Source of the DNA: an uncultured Bacteroidales bacterium | Lineage (GTDB): Bacteria > Bacteroidota > Bacteroidia > Bacteroidales > Paludibacteraceae | Assembly: GCA_949282265.1 (NCBI GenBank) | Contig: CASDOZ010000010.1 | Coordinates: 27,190 to 91,189 of the forward strand | Length of the DNA: 64,000 nt | Direction: 5' to 3' | In this document: positions 17,950-27,080 of the stretch, in pieces | Layout of the letters: every line of letters starts with the position of its first letter | How positions within the stretch are numbered: position 1 is the first letter of the stretch | Notes under the pieces: model-generated | The model's database searches: none | Seen by the model: the letters and a program-made list of their open reading frames with translations, nothing else | Told to the model about the DNA's origin: nothing | Made by a program: the position numbers and the translations under genes

Positions 17950-19017
17950 ATGACCATGAAAATACGCATCAAGGATATTGCAACAATGGCCGGCGTTTCG
18001 GAAGGGACTGTGGACAGGGTATTGCACCACCGGGGCGAAGTTTCTGAAAAAAGCAGGGTCGCCGTACAAAAAATCTTAGACGAACTGAATTACAGGCCGA
18101 ACATCTATGCCCGATCATTAGCACTGAAAAAACAGTACACTTTTGCTATCTGTCTGCCTGCATATCACCAAGGAGATTATTGGGAAGCCGTGGACAAAGG
18201 TTTTTCGCAGGCTGAAAGCGAGTTCAGCAACTTCCATGTCATAACAAAACGCTATTTTTACAACCAGTTCGAGCCAGAATCGTTCAAAGATCAGGCAAAA
18301 AAAATAACGGCGGATTCGCCGGATGCCGTCATCATGGCGCCTTTTTTCAGCGAGGAAGCAAAAAAGTGGATTGAAACGCTGCAAGCCGAACAGATTCCAT
18401 ACGGTTTTGTGGATTCCATGGTTGATACAAACGATTTCTTGTGCTATTATGGCCAACATTCATTCCAAAGCGGCTGGATTGCTGCCAAGCTCCTGCTGGA
18501 ACAATTGCCGGAAATGTCGGAAGTACTACTGGTACGCATGTACCGTTCCCAGAATGCCATAAGCAACCAGACCAAAAATCGGTATGAAGGATTCATGGAA
18601 TACGTGGAGGCGCACAAACTGAAAAACCGATACAAATTCCTCACCATGTTGCTGCAAGACAGCAATCCACTTGGCAACCATGATACGTTGGAACGTGTTT
18701 TCATGGAAAACCAGAATATCAGGGCGGCAGTCATTTTCAATTCGCGCGCCTACCGGCTGGCACAATTCTTTGAGGAAACAAACCGCAGTGGCATCCGCCT
18801 TATCGGCTACGACCTGCTGGAAAAAAATGTAGCATACCTGAAAAGCGGCCTGATCAATTATCTGATTGCGCAACGCCCGGAACAACAAGCCTACTTGCTC
18901 ATCAGGGATTTCTGCCGGAAATTGGTGTTCGGGCAGGAAATCACACAGACCAACTATATCCCTATCGACATTTTGATGAGTGAAAACATCGATTACTACC
19001 TGAATTTCAACGAGTAA
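17950..19017 (+). CDS. LacI-family transcriptional regulator
   Basis: From the ATG at 17950 (or 17956), the 355-residue protein has an N-terminal LacI helix-turn-helix (IKDIATMAGVSEGTVDRVLHHRG) and hinge (ILDELNYRPNIYARSLA), followed by a periplasmic-binding-protein-like effector domain. The start at 17893 suggested by the longest frame overlaps the GNAT gene and adds non-family sequence. The T-V-D-R-V-L form of the recognition helix is typical of the Bacteroidota branch. No sugar-use genes lie next to it, so the target operon and effector are unknown. Confidence 0.9.
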   Translation: MTMKIRIKDIATMAGVSEGTVDRVLHHRGEVSEKSRVAVQKILDELNYRPNIYARSLALKKQYTFAICLPAYHQGDYWEAVDKGFSQAESEFSNFHVITKRYFYNQFEPESFKDQAKKITADSPDAVIMAPFFSEEAKKWIETLQAEQIPYGFVDSMVDTNDFLCYYGQHSFQSGWIAAKLLLEQLPEMSEVLLVRMYRSQNAISNQTKNRYEGFMEYVEAHKLKNRYKFLTMLLQDSNPLGNHDTLERVFMENQNIRAAVIFNSRAYRLAQFFEETNRSGIRLIGYDLLEKNVAYLKSGLINYLIAQRPEQQAYLLIRDFCRKLVFGQEITQTNYIPIDILMSENIDYYLNFNE

Positions 19018-19028
19018 AATCCAGAAAA

Positions 19029-19286
19029 CTATTCCAAGGCCTTGTCAAAAAGAGCCTTGACTTCATCGCGGAAGATGCCGCCTTCATGCACCTTCTCCCC
19101 ATCAATGTAAAACGTCGGCACGTAATAGTAATCGTACTGGTCAGCCAGCTCCGGCTGCTCGGTTTCTTCAATTTTTTCTATTTGCAGGCCTTTATATGGC
19201 TCCTGTTGCAACAATTCGTCCATATAGGCAAAAGCCTTTTTGCAAAACGGGCAACGCCGTTGATAAAACATCGTTATGGTTTTCAT
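19029..19286 (-). CDS. Glutaredoxin-like thioredoxin-fold protein
   Basis: The 85-residue protein has the redox motif C12-P-F-C15 after the first strand and the cis-proline element YVPTFYIDGEKVHEG, as in glutaredoxins. It probably reduces disulfides or mixed thiols in the cytoplasm. It lies 25 nt downstream of dnaE and converges with the LacI-family gene, from which it is separated by 11 nt; cotranscription with dnaE is likely. Confidence 0.88.
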   Translation of the reverse strand: MKTITMFYQRRCPFCKKAFAYMDELLQQEPYKGLQIEKIEETEQPELADQYDYYYVPTFYIDGEKVHEGGIFRDEVKALFDKALE

Positions 19287-19311
19287 ATATGTTCTATTTT
19301 AAAATTTCCAT

Positions 19312-22300
19312 TTACAAATTGACAGTAAAATCCAACTGGTTATCGTATTTCTGTTTTTTCAAGTAGCGGAACAACTCAGGTGTCATCCTGACAGGACATG
19401 AACGGCTTCGGAAAAGAACCGAATTACGTTTGTTTTCATAGACCTGGATATACAAAGGCACATCACCTTTATTTTGCTGTAAAACGTCCTTCAATTCGCT
19501 TATCCATACCGGCTGCAAGGTATTGATAGGAATTTGCAATGTCAGCGAACGGAGCATTTTCGACGCAATGTCGGAAAGAGGCTCTATTTTCTGGATTTTC
19601 ATTTCCCACTCATCAGTAGGCTTACGGTCGAATCCCATACGCTGCTGGGCTGATACGGTTACCATCAAATACAAATCTTTAATCAGGTATTTGCTGAAAT
19701 CGATGTATGTCTGGCCAAACAACCCGAATTCATAAGGACCTTCCTGGTCTTCCAAAGTCATAAAACCATAAGGTTTGCCCGTTTTTTGGGAGGTTCCCTG
19801 CTTAACAGCCGTTACAACGCCGCCGACACGCAACACCTTACCCTTGCACGAATCCATATCCTTCAACTGCGAAGTTGTCGCATTGCACAAATACTTAATT
19901 TCAAACTCGTAATCATCAAGCGGATGGGCAGAAAGATACATGCCTATAAACTCCTTCTCACGCCCGAGCCTGTAAAGTGCCGACCAACGGGGCGTTGCCG
20001 ACAATTTCGGCCGCATGACCGGAACGGTTTCCATATCCCCGAAAAGCGAATTTCCGGCAAAAGCCGCATCCGACTGATATTTGTTCCCATACCGCATGAT
20101 ATTATCATCAAACGCCCACTCTCCTTTTTCGTTCAGGACAAAATATTGTTCCCGATACGCATCCTCAAAACTATCAAATGCGCCGGAGAAAGCCAGACTT
20201 TCAATTGTTTTCTTGTTGCAAGTATTCAAATTGACGCGCTCTACAAAATCATAGATATTTTTATATTTCCCGTTTTTCTGGCGTTCGTTCAGAATCATCT
20301 CGGCAGCACCCTCGCCTACTCCTTTGATTCCGCCCAGACCAAAACGGATATGCCCAGCCTCATTCACGCTGAAATGCAGTTCACTCTCGTTCACATCTGG
20401 CTCAAGCACGTTGATTCCCATAGCCTTGCACTCATCCATAAACTTGGCGACTTCCACGATATTATCCATGTTCCGCGTCAAGTTGGCCGCCATAAATTCA
20501 GCAGGATAATGTGCTTTCAGATAGGCTGTCTGGTAGGAAACCCAGGAATAACACGTAGCATGTGATTTGTTGAACGCATACGAAGCGAAATGTTCCCAAT
20601 CGGCCCAGATTTTTTCCAGTACCTTGGGGTCATGCCCGTTTTGCTTGCCACGTTCGATGAAATCGGGCTTCATGTGGTCCAGCTTGTCCTTCTGTTTTTT
20701 TCCCATGGCCTTCCGCAAAGTATCTGACTCACCGCGCGTAAAATTGGCTAACAACCTCGACAGAAGCATGACCTGCTCCTGATATACCGTAATTCCATAC
20801 GTGTCCTTCAAATACTTTTCCATAATCGGGATATCATATTTGATAGGTTCCTTGCCATGCTTGCGCGCAATGAATTGCGGAATATACTGCATGGGGCCCG
20901 GCCGATAGAGTGCATTCATCGCAATCAAATCCTCAAAGGTAGATGGCTGAAGTTCACGCAGGTATTTTTGCATGCCGGCCGATTCAAACTGGAACGTCCC
21001 GACTGTTTTCCCCTGGCTATACAATTCGTATGTTGCTTTATCATCAATCGGAATCTTGTCTATGTCCAAATCTATGCCTTTCGATTTTTTGATGTTTTTC
21101 AGCGTTTCCTTGATGATGGACAGGGTTTTCAAGCCGAGGAAGTCCATTTTTATCAACCCGACACTCTCAATAACCGAGCCTTCATATTGTGTTACGAGCA
21201 CATCCTGGTCACTTCCTTTTTCCTTGGCTGTGCTGAGCGGCACAAATCTGGTCAGGTCATCCGCACCGATAATAACGCCGCAAGCGTGTACACCCGTCTG
21301 GCGTACCGTACCTTCCAACATGGTTGCGTATTTCAGCACATCGGATATATTCCTGTCTTCCGACTGGCTCGCTTTCTGCAATTCAGGTACGTATTTCAGG
21401 CAATTTTTCAAATTAACCTTCGGGACCTTACCGGTTTTCGGATCGGCCAAACTGTCATCGAACTTGTCCGGCACATAGGATTTCAGTTCGTTCACCACCG
21501 CCAACGGCACACGTTGCACACGCCCAACATCGGCTATGCTTGATTTAGTAGCCATTGTCCCATAAGTAATGATATGGGCAACCTTTTCCTTGCCGTATTT
21601 TTCCGTAACCCAACGCAATACTTCTGCACGGCCGTCATCATCAAAGTCTATGTCTATATCAGGCAATGAGATACGGTCAGGATTCAAGAAACGCTCAAAC
21701 AGCAAATCATATTTCAATGGGTCTATGTCCGTAATATGCAGGCAATAGGCCACCACGGAACCGGCAGCAGAGCCACGTCCCGGACCAACAGAAACACCCA
21801 TTTTACGCGCGGCATTGATAAAGTCCTGCACAATCAGGAAGTAGCCCGGGAAACCCATGGTTTTCATGATATGCAATTCAAACACAATGCGTTCGTGTAT
21901 TTCATCCGTCATTTCTTCATAACGTTCAGCAGCACCTTTCCATGCGAGTTCAGCCAGATAATCCGCTTCCAGCTTGATACGGTACAACCGGCCATATCCG
22001 CCCAACGCTTCGACTTTTTTTTGCGCCTTGTCTTCCGACATGACCACATTGCCCTTTTCATCCTGCGTAAATTCATCGAAAAGTTGCTTTTCCGTAAACT
22101 TCTGCCTGTATTCAGCTTCTGTCCCGAATGATTCGGGAATATCGAACATAGGCATCAACGGGCCGGAATCAATGCTATATGTTTCAATCTTATTGACAAT
22201 TTCCTGCGTATTTTCCAGAGCCTGCGGAATATCAGCAAACAATTCAGCCATTTCATCGGGAGTTTTCAGCCATTCCTGCATCGTATAATGCATACGCCCC

Positions 22301-23136
22301 GCTTCATCCAGGAAACGGCCAGTGCTCAAGCAAATCAGGCGGTCGTGTGCCTCCGCATGTTCCTCTTCCACAAAATGGACATCGTTGGTAGCAATTAATT
22401 TCGTGCCAGTCTTTTCGGCCAATTCCTGCAAGGCCTTGTTCACAACCAACTGATGCTGGTAAACTTCCTGGTCGGCATTCGGTTTGTCTGTCTTATGGCG
22501 TTGCAATTCCAGGTAATAATCATCACCAAACAAGGATTTGAACCAACGAATGGTATCTTCCGCCCCCTGCATATCATCATGCATGATTTTTTGCGGAACT
22601 TCGCCACCCAGGCACGCCGAACACACAATCAGCCCCTCATGATATTTTTCCAAAATTTCCTTGTCAATACGAGGCCGATAGTAAAACCCATCAATCCACG
22701 AAATGGAAACCAATTTGCAAAGGTTCTGATAGCCTTTTTTGTTCTTGGCCAGCAAAATCAAATGCCAGCCGCTGCGGTCATCCAGCTCTTTCTGGTTTTT
22801 CAGCGATGTGTGGGCACAATAGGCTTCCACCCCGACTATCGGTTTGAAAATCTGCGCACGGGTTGCAGCCAATTGTTCCTGCAAGGCAGGTTTATCCGTC
22901 TCGGCTGTTTCTGCGCTCGCCAGCTTCCGCTCCAACTCGCGGATTTTATCTTTGACTTTGCCATTGTATTTTCCCGCATAATCCAAAAACTCCTTGATAC
23001 CGAACATGTCTCCATGATCCGTCAACGCGATGGAATACATACCTGTGCGCACACATTTGTCGATCAAATCGGGAACTTTCGACATGCCGTCGAGGATGGA
23101 ATAATGTGAATGGACATGCAAATGGGTAAAATTCAT
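19312..23136 (-). CDS. dnaE: DNA polymerase III alpha subunit
   Basis: DnaE is the replicative polymerase core. The ATG at 23136 gives 1274 residues and begins directly with the PHP domain (HLHVHSHYSILDGMS, residues 5-19). A longer frame upstream to 23283 is rejected because it runs through the promoter and a terminator. The C-family polymerase aspartates are in LPDIDIDFDDDGR near residue 492. Other family signatures are GPGRGSAAGS, ATKSSIADVGRVQ, MDFLGLKTL and SHATCYSWVSYQTAYLKAHYP. The tail carries a helix-hairpin-helix region and an OB-fold (VLRVGGVVTAVK). A glutaredoxin-like gene follows. Confidence 0.97.
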   Translation of the reverse strand: MNFTHLHVHSHYSILDGMSKVPDLIDKCVRTGMYSIALTDHGDMFGIKEFLDYAGKYNGKVKDKIRELERKLASAETAETDKPALQEQLAATRAQIFKPIVGVEAYCAHTSLKNQKELDDRSGWHLILLAKNKKGYQNLCKLVSISWIDGFYYRPRIDKEILEKYHEGLIVCSACLGGEVPQKIMHDDMQGAEDTIRWFKSLFGDDYYLELQRHKTDKPNADQEVYQHQLVVNKALQELAEKTGTKLIATNDVHFVEEEHAEAHDRLICLSTGRFLDEAGRMHYTMQEWLKTPDEMAELFADIPQALENTQEIVNKIETYSIDSGPLMPMFDIPESFGTEAEYRQKFTEKQLFDEFTQDEKGNVVMSEDKAQKKVEALGGYGRLYRIKLEADYLAELAWKGAAERYEEMTDEIHERIVFELHIMKTMGFPGYFLIVQDFINAARKMGVSVGPGRGSAAGSVVAYCLHITDIDPLKYDLLFERFLNPDRISLPDIDIDFDDDGRAEVLRWVTEKYGKEKVAHIITYGTMATKSSIADVGRVQRVPLAVVNELKSYVPDKFDDSLADPKTGKVPKVNLKNCLKYVPELQKASQSEDRNISDVLKYATMLEGTVRQTGVHACGVIIGADDLTRFVPLSTAKEKGSDQDVLVTQYEGSVIESVGLIKMDFLGLKTLSIIKETLKNIKKSKGIDLDIDKIPIDDKATYELYSQGKTVGTFQFESAGMQKYLRELQPSTFEDLIAMNALYRPGPMQYIPQFIARKHGKEPIKYDIPIMEKYLKDTYGITVYQEQVMLLSRLLANFTRGESDTLRKAMGKKQKDKLDHMKPDFIERGKQNGHDPKVLEKIWADWEHFASYAFNKSHATCYSWVSYQTAYLKAHYPAEFMAANLTRNMDNIVEVAKFMDECKAMGINVLEPDVNESELHFSVNEAGHIRFGLGGIKGVGEGAAEMILNERQKNGKYKNIYDFVERVNLNTCNKKTIESLAFSGAFDSFEDAYREQYFVLNEKGEWAFDDNIMRYGNKYQSDAAFAGNSLFGDMETVPVMRPKLSATPRWSALYRLGREKEFIGMYLSAHPLDDYEFEIKYLCNATTSQLKDMDSCKGKVLRVGGVVTAVKQGTSQKTGKPYGFMTLEDQEGPYEFGLFGQTYIDFSKYLIKDLYLMVTVSAQQRMGFDRKPTDEWEMKIQKIEPLSDIASKMLRSLTLQIPINTLQPVWISELKDVLQQNKGDVPLYIQVYENKRNSVLFRSRSCPVRMTPELFRYLKKQKYDNQLDFTVNL

Positions 23137-23182
23137 AATACGAGAAGGATATAAATTGTGAATAATCGTTTTTCGTCTTGGG

Positions 23183-23190
23183 CAAAGATA
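23183..23190 (-). promoter_or_regulatory. -7 box TATCTTTG for dnaE
   Basis: On the minus strand TATCTTTG lies 46 nt before the dnaE ATG and downstream of the terminator of the ABC exporter operon. A TTTG at the -33 distance is not seen, so this is a partial promoter match. It supports the start chosen for dnaE. Confidence 0.55.
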
Positions 23191-23259
23191 AGCAATAATT
23201 CGCCGATTTTTGGGAATTGTTGATAAGTTTTCCCAAGCAGGCGGAATCATCCGGTACAC

Positions 23260-23295
23260 AAAAAAACCGGCAAGAATCCACAAATTCCTGCCGGC
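23260..23295 (-). terminator. Intrinsic terminator of the sppA-lpxK-pnp-ABC operon
   Basis: An 11-bp inverted repeat with one mismatch (23267-23277 with 23284-23294) is followed on the minus strand by seven T residues. It lies just after the ABC exporter stop and ahead of the dnaE promoter, so it separates the two transcripts. Confidence 0.75.
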
Positions 23296-23317
23296 TGCAA
23301 TTCAAAAAAACGGATAA

Positions 23318-25153
23318 TCACGACTGCATTTCCCAGTATTTGGTGTAAAAACCACCCAAAGCGAGCAATTCTTCGTGCTTGCCGCGTTCCACAATCCGGC
23401 CTTCGTGCATTACGCAAATCAAATCGGCGCGCTTGATTGTGCTGAGCCGGTGTGCAACCACCAAAGTCGTGCGGTTCTGCATCAGTTTTTCCAAGGCATC
23501 CTGCACCATTTTTTCCGATTCCGTATCGAGTGCCGAGGTGGCTTCGTCCAAAATCAGGATGGGCGGATTCTTCAAGATAGCGCGCGCAATACTGATACGC
23601 TGGCGTTGCCCGCCCGAAAGTTTGGAGCCACGGTCACCCACGGTCGTCTGGTAGCCATCGGGAGTAGCCATGATAAATTCATGCGCATTGGCTATGCGTG
23701 CAGCACGTTCCACATCCGCTTGCGTGGCGTTCTCCACGCCGAAAGATATATTGTTGAAAAACGTGTCATTGAAAAGCACGGCTTCCTGGTTCACATTGCC
23801 CATCAGGGAACGCAAATCGTAGGTGGACAAGTTGCGTATGTCCACGCCATCGATGGTGATGGAACCCTCACACACATCGTAGAAACGTGGCAACAAATCA
23901 AGCATAGTCGTTTTTCCGCTGCCGCTCTGCCCTACCAGAGCCACCGTCTTGCCCTTTGGAATTTCCAGCTGTATGTTTTGCAAAACCTGCCGTCCCGTCT
24001 GATAATGGAAACTGACATTATCATACACAATTCCTTTGGAAAATTCTGGCAGAGGAACGGGATTTTCCGGCTCGACAATCGTACTCTCAGTCTGCAATAT
24101 TTTATCGATACGCTCCAACGATGCCATACCTTTCCTGATACTGTACGCTGCTTTCGAGAAATCCTTGGCCGGATTGATTATGCTGTAAAAAATAACCAAG
24201 TAATAAATAAATTCCGGCGCGGCAATTGGGCTGTTATCCGCCAAAATCAAGCTACCGCCGTACCATAACAAAGTGGCTATCACAAAAGTACCTAAAAACT
24301 CGCTGACCGGATGCGCCATGGCATAACGCCGGTTCAGGCGGTTGAACGTATGTCTTGTTGCATCGTTCTGGTTGTCAAAGCGTTCCGTAAGTTTGTGTTG
24401 TGCATTGAAAGCTTTCACGACACGCAAGCCCCCCAAGGTTTCTTCTATCTGCGTCAGCAAGTCGGCTGTCTGCTCCTGCCCCTTGGTAGAACGCTTTTTC
24501 AATGATTTCCCGATGCGCCCTATCAGCCAACCGCTAACCGGCAAGAGCAACAACACGAACAAAGTCAGTTGCCAGCTCATCAAAAACATGGTAACCAGGT
24601 AGATAAGAATCATTATGGGATTCTTGAACATCATGTCCAAAGAACTCATAATGGATGCCTCCACCTCGCCGACATCGCCTGTCATACGCGCAATAATGTC
24701 GCCTTTACGTTCCTCCGAAAAGAAGCCTATCGGTAACGATATGACTTTCCGATAAAGGCTGGAACGCAAATCGCGCAACACGCCGGTACGGATAGGAATC
24801 ATGTAGAACGAAGCCATATAAGATGCCCAAGTCTTGAGAAATGTCATAATGACCAAGAAAAGGCCGATGTAGAACAACATCCATCCGGCTCCGAGCGACT
24901 GCACCGAGCCGGCAATATATACCAGCAAATTATTTTTCCATGCCGAAACAATATCGCCTACACTCATGCCCCAATCCCACGCCACAGTAGTGCCGACCTC
25001 AGTCGTTATGCCAAACAGGATTTGCAAAACCGGGATTATGGCCGCAAAAGAAAACAGACTGAACAGCGTGCTCAACAAATTGAAGAGCACGTTCAGCGCG
25101 ACTTCCTTTTTATAAGGCGGAATGAAACGACGTAATAATTTCAGAAAATCCAT
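23318..25153 (-). CDS. MsbA-like ABC exporter (fused permease and ATPase)
   Basis: The 611-residue protein has six membrane helices in the first 330 residues, then an ATP-binding domain with Walker A GQSGSGKTT, the Q-loop NQEAVLF, the signature LSGGQRQR, Walker B ILILDEATSALD and the H-loop VVAHRLST. It forms a homodimer that flips a lipid or exports a hydrophobic compound. The operon also contains lpxK for lipid A, which fits an MsbA-type lipid A flippase, but the substrate cannot be read from sequence. The gene is 10 nt downstream of pnp and ends at a clear terminator. Confidence 0.88.
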   Translation of the reverse strand: MDFLKLLRRFIPPYKKEVALNVLFNLLSTLFSLFSFAAIIPVLQILFGITTEVGTTVAWDWGMSVGDIVSAWKNNLLVYIAGSVQSLGAGWMLFYIGLFLVIMTFLKTWASYMASFYMIPIRTGVLRDLRSSLYRKVISLPIGFFSEERKGDIIARMTGDVGEVEASIMSSLDMMFKNPIMILIYLVTMFLMSWQLTLFVLLLLPVSGWLIGRIGKSLKKRSTKGQEQTADLLTQIEETLGGLRVVKAFNAQHKLTERFDNQNDATRHTFNRLNRRYAMAHPVSEFLGTFVIATLLWYGGSLILADNSPIAAPEFIYYLVIFYSIINPAKDFSKAAYSIRKGMASLERIDKILQTESTIVEPENPVPLPEFSKGIVYDNVSFHYQTGRQVLQNIQLEIPKGKTVALVGQSGSGKTTMLDLLPRFYDVCEGSITIDGVDIRNLSTYDLRSLMGNVNQEAVLFNDTFFNNISFGVENATQADVERAARIANAHEFIMATPDGYQTTVGDRGSKLSGGQRQRISIARAILKNPPILILDEATSALDTESEKMVQDALEKLMQNRTTLVVAHRLSTIKRADLICVMHEGRIVERGKHEELLALGGFYTKYWEMQS

Positions 25154-25163
25154 ATCTGTTCCG

Positions 25164-25979
25164 TCACGACAAACCGTTAATCAGTTCCTTCATGATCAGC
25201 GTCATCAAAGGCTGGGCATTGTTGCCGATTTCCTGAACTTCTTCATGGCTGACCTCCACGATTTTTCCAGGAACGCCCAAATCTGTGATAATACTCATGC
25301 CGAACACGCGCATTCCCATGTGGTTGGCCACAATGACTTCCGGAACAGTGCTCATACCGACTGCATCACCGCCAATAATACGGAAATAACGGTATTCGGA
25401 TGGCGTTTCATACGTCGGCCCCGATGTCCCTACATAAACACCTTTCACAACACGTATGTTATGTTGTTCCGCAATTTTTTCTGCCTGCTCAATCAATTTC
25501 TTGTCGTAAGCCTCGCTCATGTCCAGGAAACGCGGCCCTAATTCGCTGTAATTTTTCCCGCGCAGCGGATGTTCTGGAAAGAGGTTGATATGATCGGTGA
25601 TAATCATCAAATCGCCGATTTCGAAATCAGGATTCACGCCGCCGGAGGCGTTCGACACAAACAAGGTTTCAATGCCCAACAAGTGCATGACCCGGACTGG
25701 AAACGTTACCTGCTTCATATCATAACCTTCATAGAAATGGAAACGCCCCTGCATGGCAAGCACTTCCGTATCGCCCAATTTTCCGACAATCAGTTTGCCG
25801 CTATGCCCTTCCACCGTCGAAACCGGAAAATTGGGAATGCTTGTGTACAAAATTTCCTGCTTGTCCGTTATCTGCGTGGCCAAATTTCCAAGGCCAGTCC
25901 CAAGAATAATCCCTACTTTGGGGTGCAATTTCATTTCTTTCCGCAAAAAAGCTGCGGTTTCTTTCATTTTTTCCAACAT
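25164..25979 (-). CDS. Purine nucleoside phosphorylase (class I, trimeric)
   Basis: The enzyme splits guanosine and inosine with phosphate to free base and ribose-1-phosphate in purine salvage. In the 271-residue sequence, GIILGTGLGNLA (phosphate-binding Gly-rich loop), the phosphate-contact region around PVSTVEGHSGKLIVGKL, GRFHFYEGYD, the GTSGPTYETPSEYRYFR stretch with the base-binding Glu, and GMSTVPEV are all typical of trimeric PNPs. The gene lies between lpxK (32 nt) and the ABC exporter (10 nt). Confidence 0.95.
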   Translation of the reverse strand: MLEKMKETAAFLRKEMKLHPKVGIILGTGLGNLATQITDKQEILYTSIPNFPVSTVEGHSGKLIVGKLGDTEVLAMQGRFHFYEGYDMKQVTFPVRVMHLLGIETLFVSNASGGVNPDFEIGDLMIITDHINLFPEHPLRGKNYSELGPRFLDMSEAYDKKLIEQAEKIAEQHNIRVVKGVYVGTSGPTYETPSEYRYFRIIGGDAVGMSTVPEVIVANHMGMRVFGMSIITDLGVPGKIVEVSHEEVQEIGNNAQPLMTLIMKELINGLS

Positions 25980-26011
25980 AAATAACTCCTTTCTTTGTCA
26001 AAAAATGACAA

Positions 26012-27070
26012 TCAAATTTTTTGTTTCATGTATTTCAGAATAGGTTTTTGCCATTCGTCCATGCCGTTCACAATTTCCACATCAATCGGCAAGACATAAA
26101 TATACGATTTCAATTGTTCCGGAAAGTGCTTCCACGCACAAAGACGCGCTGCATCCTTTTGGGTGGTAATGATAACGCGACGGCCTGTCTGCAACGCATC
26201 AAATTCCTGCTGCAAACGTTTCATGTCCCGTGTGTGATAATTATGATGATCTGGGAAACATAAAGGCTTGACCACCTTGAAACATTTTTCCAAATAACGC
26301 TGCATATAGCCCGGCAAAGCTATTCCGGCCAACATGCAAACTTGCGTTTCCTTAGTGACAAACTCAGAAAGAGGAGATGCCTCCGCCTTTTCTGGAAACA
26401 ACGGATACAATTCGCCATAACGCATTTTGGAGAACAGCAAAGTCTGATATGGCGGCAATTGCAAGGTTGAAATGACCACACGCATGTCTATCGGGCGCAA
26501 ATCATCCGGGCATTTGGTAACAATCACCATATTAGCCCGCAAACTGCCATGTTTCGATTCGCGCAAAGTGCCCAACGGCAAATAATGATCATGCACATAT
26601 AGATTATCGTATGGCGTCAGCAGAATGGAATAACCGGCCTCAATGTAACGGTGCTGGTAGGCATCATCCAAGATAACCACATCCAAATCCGGGAACATCT
26701 TCAACAGACGCTTAACGCCATGCACGCGCTTTTCGCACACAGCCACCGGAATGTCAGGGAAAACCGTATGCAACAACATCGGCTCATCGCCTATGTCATG
26801 CACCGTACTGTCCGCACCGGCCAAATGGAATCCCCGCGTTTTCCGTTTATAGCCGCGGCTCAAAACCGCCACTTTATAATCTTGGCGGAGCATCTGCACC
26901 AGCGCCATTGTATGTGGCGTCTTGCCTGTTCCTCCAACCGACAGGTTACCCACGCAAATTGTTGCCACCAGCGGCTGCCATTTATACAAATAACCTTTGT
27001 CGAACAACCAGTTACGCAGTCCGACAACTATGGCATAAAGCCCCGACAATATGGCAAGGAGAATCTTCAA
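26012..27070 (-). CDS. lpxK: Tetraacyldisaccharide 4'-kinase (LpxK), non-ATG start
   Basis: LpxK phosphorylates the 4' position of the lipid A disaccharide at the inner membrane. The 352-residue sequence has an N-terminal membrane-associated helix, then the P-loop VGNLSVGGTGKTPHT (residues 41-55), the LSRGYKRKTRG segment and the LDDAYQHR motif with catalytic residues. The only start that includes the P-loop is TTG at 27070 (or another TTG six codons in); the first in-frame ATG is at about residue 55, inside the P-loop motif. The stop of sppA lies 10 nt upstream, so initiation probably depends on translational coupling. CMP-Kdo from kdsB acts later on the product. Confidence 0.93.
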   Translation of the reverse strand: MKILLAILSGLYAIVVGLRNWLFDKGYLYKWQPLVATICVGNLSVGGTGKTPHTMALVQMLRQDYKVAVLSRGYKRKTRGFHLAGADSTVHDIGDEPMLLHTVFPDIPVAVCEKRVHGVKRLLKMFPDLDVVILDDAYQHRYIEAGYSILLTPYDNLYVHDHYLPLGTLRESKHGSLRANMVIVTKCPDDLRPIDMRVVISTLQLPPYQTLLFSKMRYGELYPLFPEKAEASPLSEFVTKETQVCMLAGIALPGYMQRYLEKCFKVVKPLCFPDHHNYHTRDMKRLQQEFDALQTGRRVIITTQKDAARLCAWKHFPEQLKSYIYVLPIDVEIVNGMDEWQKPILKYMKQKI

Positions 27071-27080
27071 ACTTTCACAC

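Noticed and set aside
19786-20565. Long plus-strand frame within dnaE
   Set aside because: It is opposite the DNA polymerase III gene, whose motifs are intact; the translation has no known domain.
23375-24268. 297-codon plus-strand frame within the ABC exporter gene
   Set aside because: It is the complement of the ATP-binding domain and carries no domain of its own.
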